Positions 59,525 to 64,000 of a stretch of DNA of 64,000 bases are shown here, one piece after another. The notes below the pieces were generated by a model, which was given only the letters and a program-made list of their open reading frames with translations, ran no database searches and was not told the DNA's origin. The translations under genes were made by a program, and so were the position numbers. How positions within the stretch are numbered: the first letter of the stretch is position 1; the number at the start of each line of letters is the position of its first letter. This DNA comes from SZUA-309 sp965232595 (lineage in GTDB: Bacteria > Pseudomonadota > Gammaproteobacteria > Pseudomonadales > Azotimanducaceae), in the NCBI GenBank assembly GCA_965232595.1, contig OZ246983.1, positions 2,728,001 through 2,792,000 of the forward strand, given 5' to 3'.

Positions 59525-60613
59525 TCAGGAGAGCTTGCCGAGCAGGCGGGCCAGCGCGTTGGTGAGCCGCTCGTTTTCCCGCTCGCTGCCCACCGAGATC
59601 CGCAGCTTGTCTTCCAGCGCCGGGTTGGCGAAGTAGCGGACCAGAATGCCCTCTGCCTTCAGCTCCAGGTAGATCTCTTCCGCCGACTTCGGAGCGTCGA
59701 GCGGCACCTCGGCAAGCAGAAAGTTGGTCTGCGAGATGCCGACGCTGAAGCCGAGATCCACCAGGTTGTCCCGGAGAATCCGTCGCGCCGCGCGCACCCG
59801 GCGCCAGGTTTCCTCGGCGTAGGCCTGATCGTTGATCGCTGCCTCACCCAGGCGCTGGCTGATGCCGTCCACGTTGTAGCTGTCCCGGGTTTTGCCGAGG
59901 ATCGGCTCGATCAGGGTAGGGCTGCCGAGCAGATAGCCGAGCCGCAACCCGGCCAGGCTGTAGCCTTTGCTGAAGGTGCGCAGCAGCAACAGGTTGTCGA
60001 ACGCTTCGATCAGCTTGACCAGATCATGGCGAAGCGCCGGGTCCACGAAGTCCACGTAGGCCTCGTCCACCAGCAGCACGCCGTTCAGATCGCTCGCCAG
60101 CCGGCCGATCCGATCGGCGTCGAGCAGGGTTCCGGAGGGCGCGTGCGGATTGACGATGCAGCAGAGGTTCACGCCGGCTTCGTTCATCTGGTGGGCAAAG
60201 TCCCGGGGCAGCTCCCAGTCGTCATCCAGCTGGCCGCGAACGATGACGGCACCCTGTATGTCCGCCAGGACCGGATACAGTGAGTAGCTGGGCTCGAGCA
60301 TGCCGAATGTGCTGCCCGGCTCGACGAAGGTGGTCAGCGCCAGTCGCAGCCCCTCGTCGCCGCCATGGGTGATGACAATGTTGTCCAGGCCCACCTCGTG
60401 CAGCTCGGCGAGGCGACGGCGCAGCGGGTCGGCCGTTGGCTGCGGGTAGCGACGCAGCTGATCGACGGTGTAGGAGTCCAGCGCCTGCTGGACGGCCGGG
60501 CTCGGCGGGTAGGGGTTCTCGTTGGTGTTGAGCTTCAGGATATCTTCCGTGTCCGGCTGCTCGCCCCACTGGTACGCCGTCATCTGGCGGATGTTGTCGC
60601 GTTCGTAACTCAT
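59525..60613 (-). CDS. hisC: Histidinol-phosphate aminotransferase-like PLP enzyme
   Basis: A 362-residue class II PLP aminotransferase. It has LKLNTNENPYPPSPAV near the N-terminus, ITHGGDEGLRLAL, LVDEAYVDF with the PLP-interacting Asp and Tyr, and LRTFSKGYSLAGLRLGYL carrying the Schiff-base Lys. The pattern is that of HisC, which converts imidazole-acetol phosphate to histidinol phosphate. No other his genes are adjacent, so it may be a second copy or an aromatic aminotransferase. The ATG at 60613 matches the family start. Confidence 0.85.
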   Translation of the reverse strand: MSYERDNIRQMTAYQWGEQPDTEDILKLNTNENPYPPSPAVQQALDSYTVDQLRRYPQPTADPLRRRLAELHEVGLDNIVITHGGDEGLRLALTTFVEPGSTFGMLEPSYSLYPVLADIQGAVIVRGQLDDDWELPRDFAHQMNEAGVNLCCIVNPHAPSGTLLDADRIGRLASDLNGVLLVDEAYVDFVDPALRHDLVKLIEAFDNLLLLRTFSKGYSLAGLRLGYLLGSPTLIEPILGKTRDSYNVDGISQRLGEAAINDQAYAEETWRRVRAARRILRDNLVDLGFSVGISQTNFLLAEVPLDAPKSAEEIYLELKAEGILVRYFANPALEDKLRISVGSERENERLTNALARLLGKLS

Positions 60614-60641
60614 GTCAGCGTTCGTCGTTCTGCAGGGATAG

Positions 60642-61700
60642 TCAGCTTTCGCTGTCGGTTTCGTCAATGACGGCCTTGGCATCGGCAGGCGGGTCGGCCG
60701 GGCTCAGCAGGACGGCAATCCAGACCGTGGCCGGGTTGGCTTCCAGGGCGAGCTTCGCCGTCATGGTCAGCGGGACCGACAGGAACATGCCCACCGGACC
60801 GAGCAGCGAGCCCCAGACCACCAGGGAGAGGAACACCACCAGGGTGGAAAGCCCCAGGCCTTTGCCCATGAAGCGGGGCTCCACCACGTTGCCCATGATG
60901 ATGTTGATGGCGAGGTAGCAGGCGGTTGCCGCCGCTGCCGCGCCGGGTCCCAGCTGAATGAGAGCGAGCAGCACCGCCGGCACGGCGGCAATGATCGAGC
61001 CGATGTTCGGCACGAAGTTGAGCAGGAATGCAAGCAGGCCCCAGAGCACCGGGAAGTCCACCTCGATCACCCAGAGGCTCAGGGTGACCAGGAGCCCGGT
61101 AGCGAGGCTGGTAGAGGTTTTGATGCCGATGTAGCGGTTCAGGTTTGCCGCGAACTGGGAGAACAGCGGCATCTCCGTTTCCGGATCGCTGAGAATCTCC
61201 TTCAGCTTGCGCGGGAAGCTCGAGGCTTCGCCGAGGATGAAGATGACGGTCAGCAGGATGAAGAAGCTGTTGCTCATCACGCTGCCCAGCGCCCGAAGCA
61301 GGTTGCCCGCCAGGTCGAGCGCCATACCCGGATTCAGGAAGTTCACAGCGATGTCCGGATTGACCTCGACGCCGAGGTTAGTCAGCCAGGCTACAGTCTG
61401 ATTGACCAGGTCGGTCATCCGCTCCTGGTAGAAGGGCAGACGGTCGGTGAAAGCCGTGCCGGACTGCACCAGCAGGGCGCCGACGGTAACCAGTATGCCC
61501 ACCATGGCGATCATGACGCCGGTGATGGCCAGCGCATCCGGTACCCGACGCTGCTCGAGCCAGAATATCGGCGGCGCGGCGATGATGGCGATGAAGGCCG
61601 AGAGCAGGAAGGAGACCACCACGCTCTCTGCTGCGTTGAGCCCGAAGGCGATGACCACCACGGCGGCCAGCGTCAGCAGAACACGGGTGCTGGAGTTCAT
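60642..61700 (-). CDS. AI-2E family transporter
   Basis: A 352-residue membrane protein with seven to eight helices in the AI-2E (TqsA/PerM) plan: two N-terminal helices, a large mid-loop with coiled elements, then a C-terminal helix cluster (VLWGLLAFLLNFVPNIGSI, GNVVEPRFMGKGLGLSTLVV). The GNVVEPRFMG and LNFVPNIGS motifs are diagnostic. Members export autoinducer-2 or act as Na+/H+ antiporters; this one is not assignable further. It is 17 bp after the nitrilase gene. Confidence 0.92.
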   Translation of the reverse strand: MNSSTRVLLTLAAVVVIAFGLNAAESVVVSFLLSAFIAIIAAPPIFWLEQRRVPDALAITGVMIAMVGILVTVGALLVQSGTAFTDRLPFYQERMTDLVNQTVAWLTNLGVEVNPDIAVNFLNPGMALDLAGNLLRALGSVMSNSFFILLTVIFILGEASSFPRKLKEILSDPETEMPLFSQFAANLNRYIGIKTSTSLATGLLVTLSLWVIEVDFPVLWGLLAFLLNFVPNIGSIIAAVPAVLLALIQLGPGAAAAATACYLAINIIMGNVVEPRFMGKGLGLSTLVVFLSLVVWGSLLGPVGMFLSVPLTMTAKLALEANPATVWIAVLLSPADPPADAKAVIDETDSES

Positions 61701-61717
61701 GTTCAGGAATCCTCTCG

Positions 61718-62551
61718 TTAGCCGGGGCTGACCCGGTGGCTTAGGCTCGGCAGCTGCCGGCGCACGGATGCTACGCGATCAGGATCGATGTCGGCGAGCA
61801 GAACGCCGTCGCCGTCCTCGAGCTCCGCCACCACCTCGCCCCAGGGATCGACCACCAGGCTGTGCCCGTACGATCGGCGCTTCGCGTTGTGCTGGCCGTG
61901 CTGAGCCGGCGCGAGCACGTAGCACTGGGTTTCGATTGCCCTGGCGCGGAGCAGCGTGTGCCAGTGCGCGGCGCCGGTGCTGGCAGTGAAGGCGGAGGGC
62001 ACGGTGACGGCGATTGCGCCGCGATCGGCCAGGCTCTGATAGAGGTACGGAAAGCGCAGGTCGTAGCAGATGCTGAGGCCCAGTGTGCCGAACGGGGCCT
62101 CGGTGGTGACCACCTCCTCTCCGGCCAGGGTTCTCGCGGACTCGTTCAGCTCAGTGCCATCTGCCAGCGAGACGTCGAACAGATGGATCTTCCGGTAGGT
62201 CGCCAGCAGCTGGCCGTCACTGCCCAGATGCACGCAGGTATTGAAGCTTTTCTGCTCCGGGTTGCCCAAAGTCGGGCCGCGCTCGTGGTGACCGCCGAGG
62301 ACGATCTCGATGCCCAGTTCGGCAGCGAGGCCTGCAAACCGATCCAGGATCGGGCTGGGCGCGCTGCCATCCAGCGGCTCGAGGATCTCCCGCTTGCCGG
62401 CGTCGGGCCCGATGTAGGAGAAGGCTTCGGGCAGCAGCACCAGGCAAGCGCCTTCGGCAGCGCCCTGACGGACGAGCCCTTCGGCGGTGCTCAGGTTCGT
62501 CGCAACGTCGGTGGTGGCGCAGAGCTGAGCGAGCGCTACCCTCTGGAGCAT
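61718..62551 (-). CDS. Carbon-nitrogen hydrolase (nitrilase family, Nit-like)
   Basis: A 277-residue nitrilase-superfamily enzyme. The Glu-Lys-Cys triad is visible: LVLLPEAFSYIG (Glu, near 43), TYRKIHLFDVSL (Lys) and LSICYDLRFPYLY (Cys). The sequence resembles the NIT1/NIT2 amidase group, in which bacterial members repair deaminated glutathione; this remains a family-level call. It is 10 bp after the helicase gene. Confidence 0.9.
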   Translation of the reverse strand: MLQRVALAQLCATTDVATNLSTAEGLVRQGAAEGACLVLLPEAFSYIGPDAGKREILEPLDGSAPSPILDRFAGLAAELGIEIVLGGHHERGPTLGNPEQKSFNTCVHLGSDGQLLATYRKIHLFDVSLADGTELNESARTLAGEEVVTTEAPFGTLGLSICYDLRFPYLYQSLADRGAIAVTVPSAFTASTGAAHWHTLLRARAIETQCYVLAPAQHGQHNAKRRSYGHSLVVDPWGEVVAELEDGDGVLLADIDPDRVASVRRQLPSLSHRVSPG

Positions 62552-62561
62552 TTCCGTGGCA

Positions 62562-63862
<1,301 letters not shown>

Positions 63863-63866
<4 letters not shown>

Positions 63867-64000
63867 CGCTTGCTGATCTCGTCTCGGATGGTTGCGATCT
63901 TCACGCATAGCACGAGTACTTCCATGGCTGTTTTGATGTCTTCGAGCTTGGCGAAGGTGGGTGCGATCCGTAAGTTTTCGTCTTGCGGGTCGTCTTTGTA
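63863..64000 (-). CDS. C-terminus of a PLP aminotransferase, cut by the window edge
   Basis: The frame on the minus strand reads from the right edge to TGA at 63863 with 45 residues: KDDPQDENLRIAPTFAKLE and then DIKTAMEVLVLCVKIATI. This is the C-terminal signature of class I/II aminotransferases of the Asp_aminotransf (PF12897-type) group, where a conserved Arg-x-x-Pro-S/T precedes the final helix. The stop overlaps the GTG start of the helicase by 4 bp. The bulk of the gene is outside the window. Confidence 0.75.

Overview
The window is GC-rich (roughly 65 % by eye), densely coded and typically gammaproteobacterial: exodeoxyribonuclease I, the GspA/ExeA-GspB pair, MetR, FxsA, a RhlB-type helicase and an AmpG-type permease are all present. 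Many genes are joined by 1-4 bp stop/start overlaps. The gene set (PQQ dehydrogenase fused to a diheme cytochrome, periplasmic molybdenum hydroxylase, acyl-CoA carboxylase, LLM flavoprotein, DUF6356) suggests a free-living aerobic heterotroph, possibly marine and Halieaceae-like. I cannot fix the order. I saw no rRNA, tRNA, CRISPR array, insertion sequence, prophage or replication origin.

Layout. 1-3.7 kb: end of an AmpG-type permease, a translationally coupled histidine phosphatase-kinase fusion, an alkyltransferase-like protein and FxsA. 3.7-6.0 kb: groES-groEL behind a sigma70-like promoter and a perfect CIRCE operator. 6.1-9.8 kb: a urate-oxidase-type membrane domain lacking its cytochrome, a coiled-coil membrane protein and a GAF/HD-GYP protein. 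9.8-13.3 kb (minus): acyltransferase, gspA, gspB. 13.4-16.0 kb: a metallo-aminopeptidase lipoprotein overlapping tail-to-tail with an SLC13/DASS transporter, then a 21-bp tandem repeat. 16-21 kb: sbcB coupled to an osmoprotectant-type ABC importer whose binding protein and permease are fused, then (minus) an Arc-like repressor and an atypical response regulator. 21-27 kb: NUDIX, LolD-like ATPase, FtsX-like permease, AttH/CrtC lipoprotein, NUDIX. 27-33.4 kb: REC-PAS-GGDEF-EAL protein, PLP sulfur enzyme, SDR, esterase, Tat-exported TIM-barrel protein.

33.5-38.1 kb: an acyl-CoA carboxylase operon with separate biotin carboxylase, biotin carrier and carboxyltransferase, plus a crotonase and an unknown 118-aa leading gene. 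38.1-43 kb: a 52-aa ORF, a methyltransferase, then (minus) HD-domain protein, GT4 glycosyltransferase, methyltransferase and an alpha/alpha-toroid protein. 43.2-47.7 kb: metR, then (minus) a membrane coiled-coil/MBL-hydrolase/PNPOx-like group, and an RsmB/RsmF-type rRNA methyltransferase. 47.7-53.4 kb (minus): a Tat-dependent PaoABC-like molybdenum hydroxylase with its own cytochrome b, followed by a helical protein and SixA. 53.5-58.2 kb: MBL lipoprotein, DUF6356, LLM flavoprotein, PQQ dehydrogenase-diheme fusion. 58.2-64 kb (minus): end of an aminotransferase, RhlB-type helicase, nitrilase, AI-2E permease, hisC, cupin and rhomboid in a tightly spaced run.

The most interesting units are the phosphatase-kinase fusion behind ampG, the molybdenum hydroxylase-cytochrome b operon, the Arc-like/receiver pair with an enlarged receiver domain, the split acyl-CoA carboxylase with an unknown leading gene, and the glycosyltransferase/methyltransferase/toroid/HD cluster.
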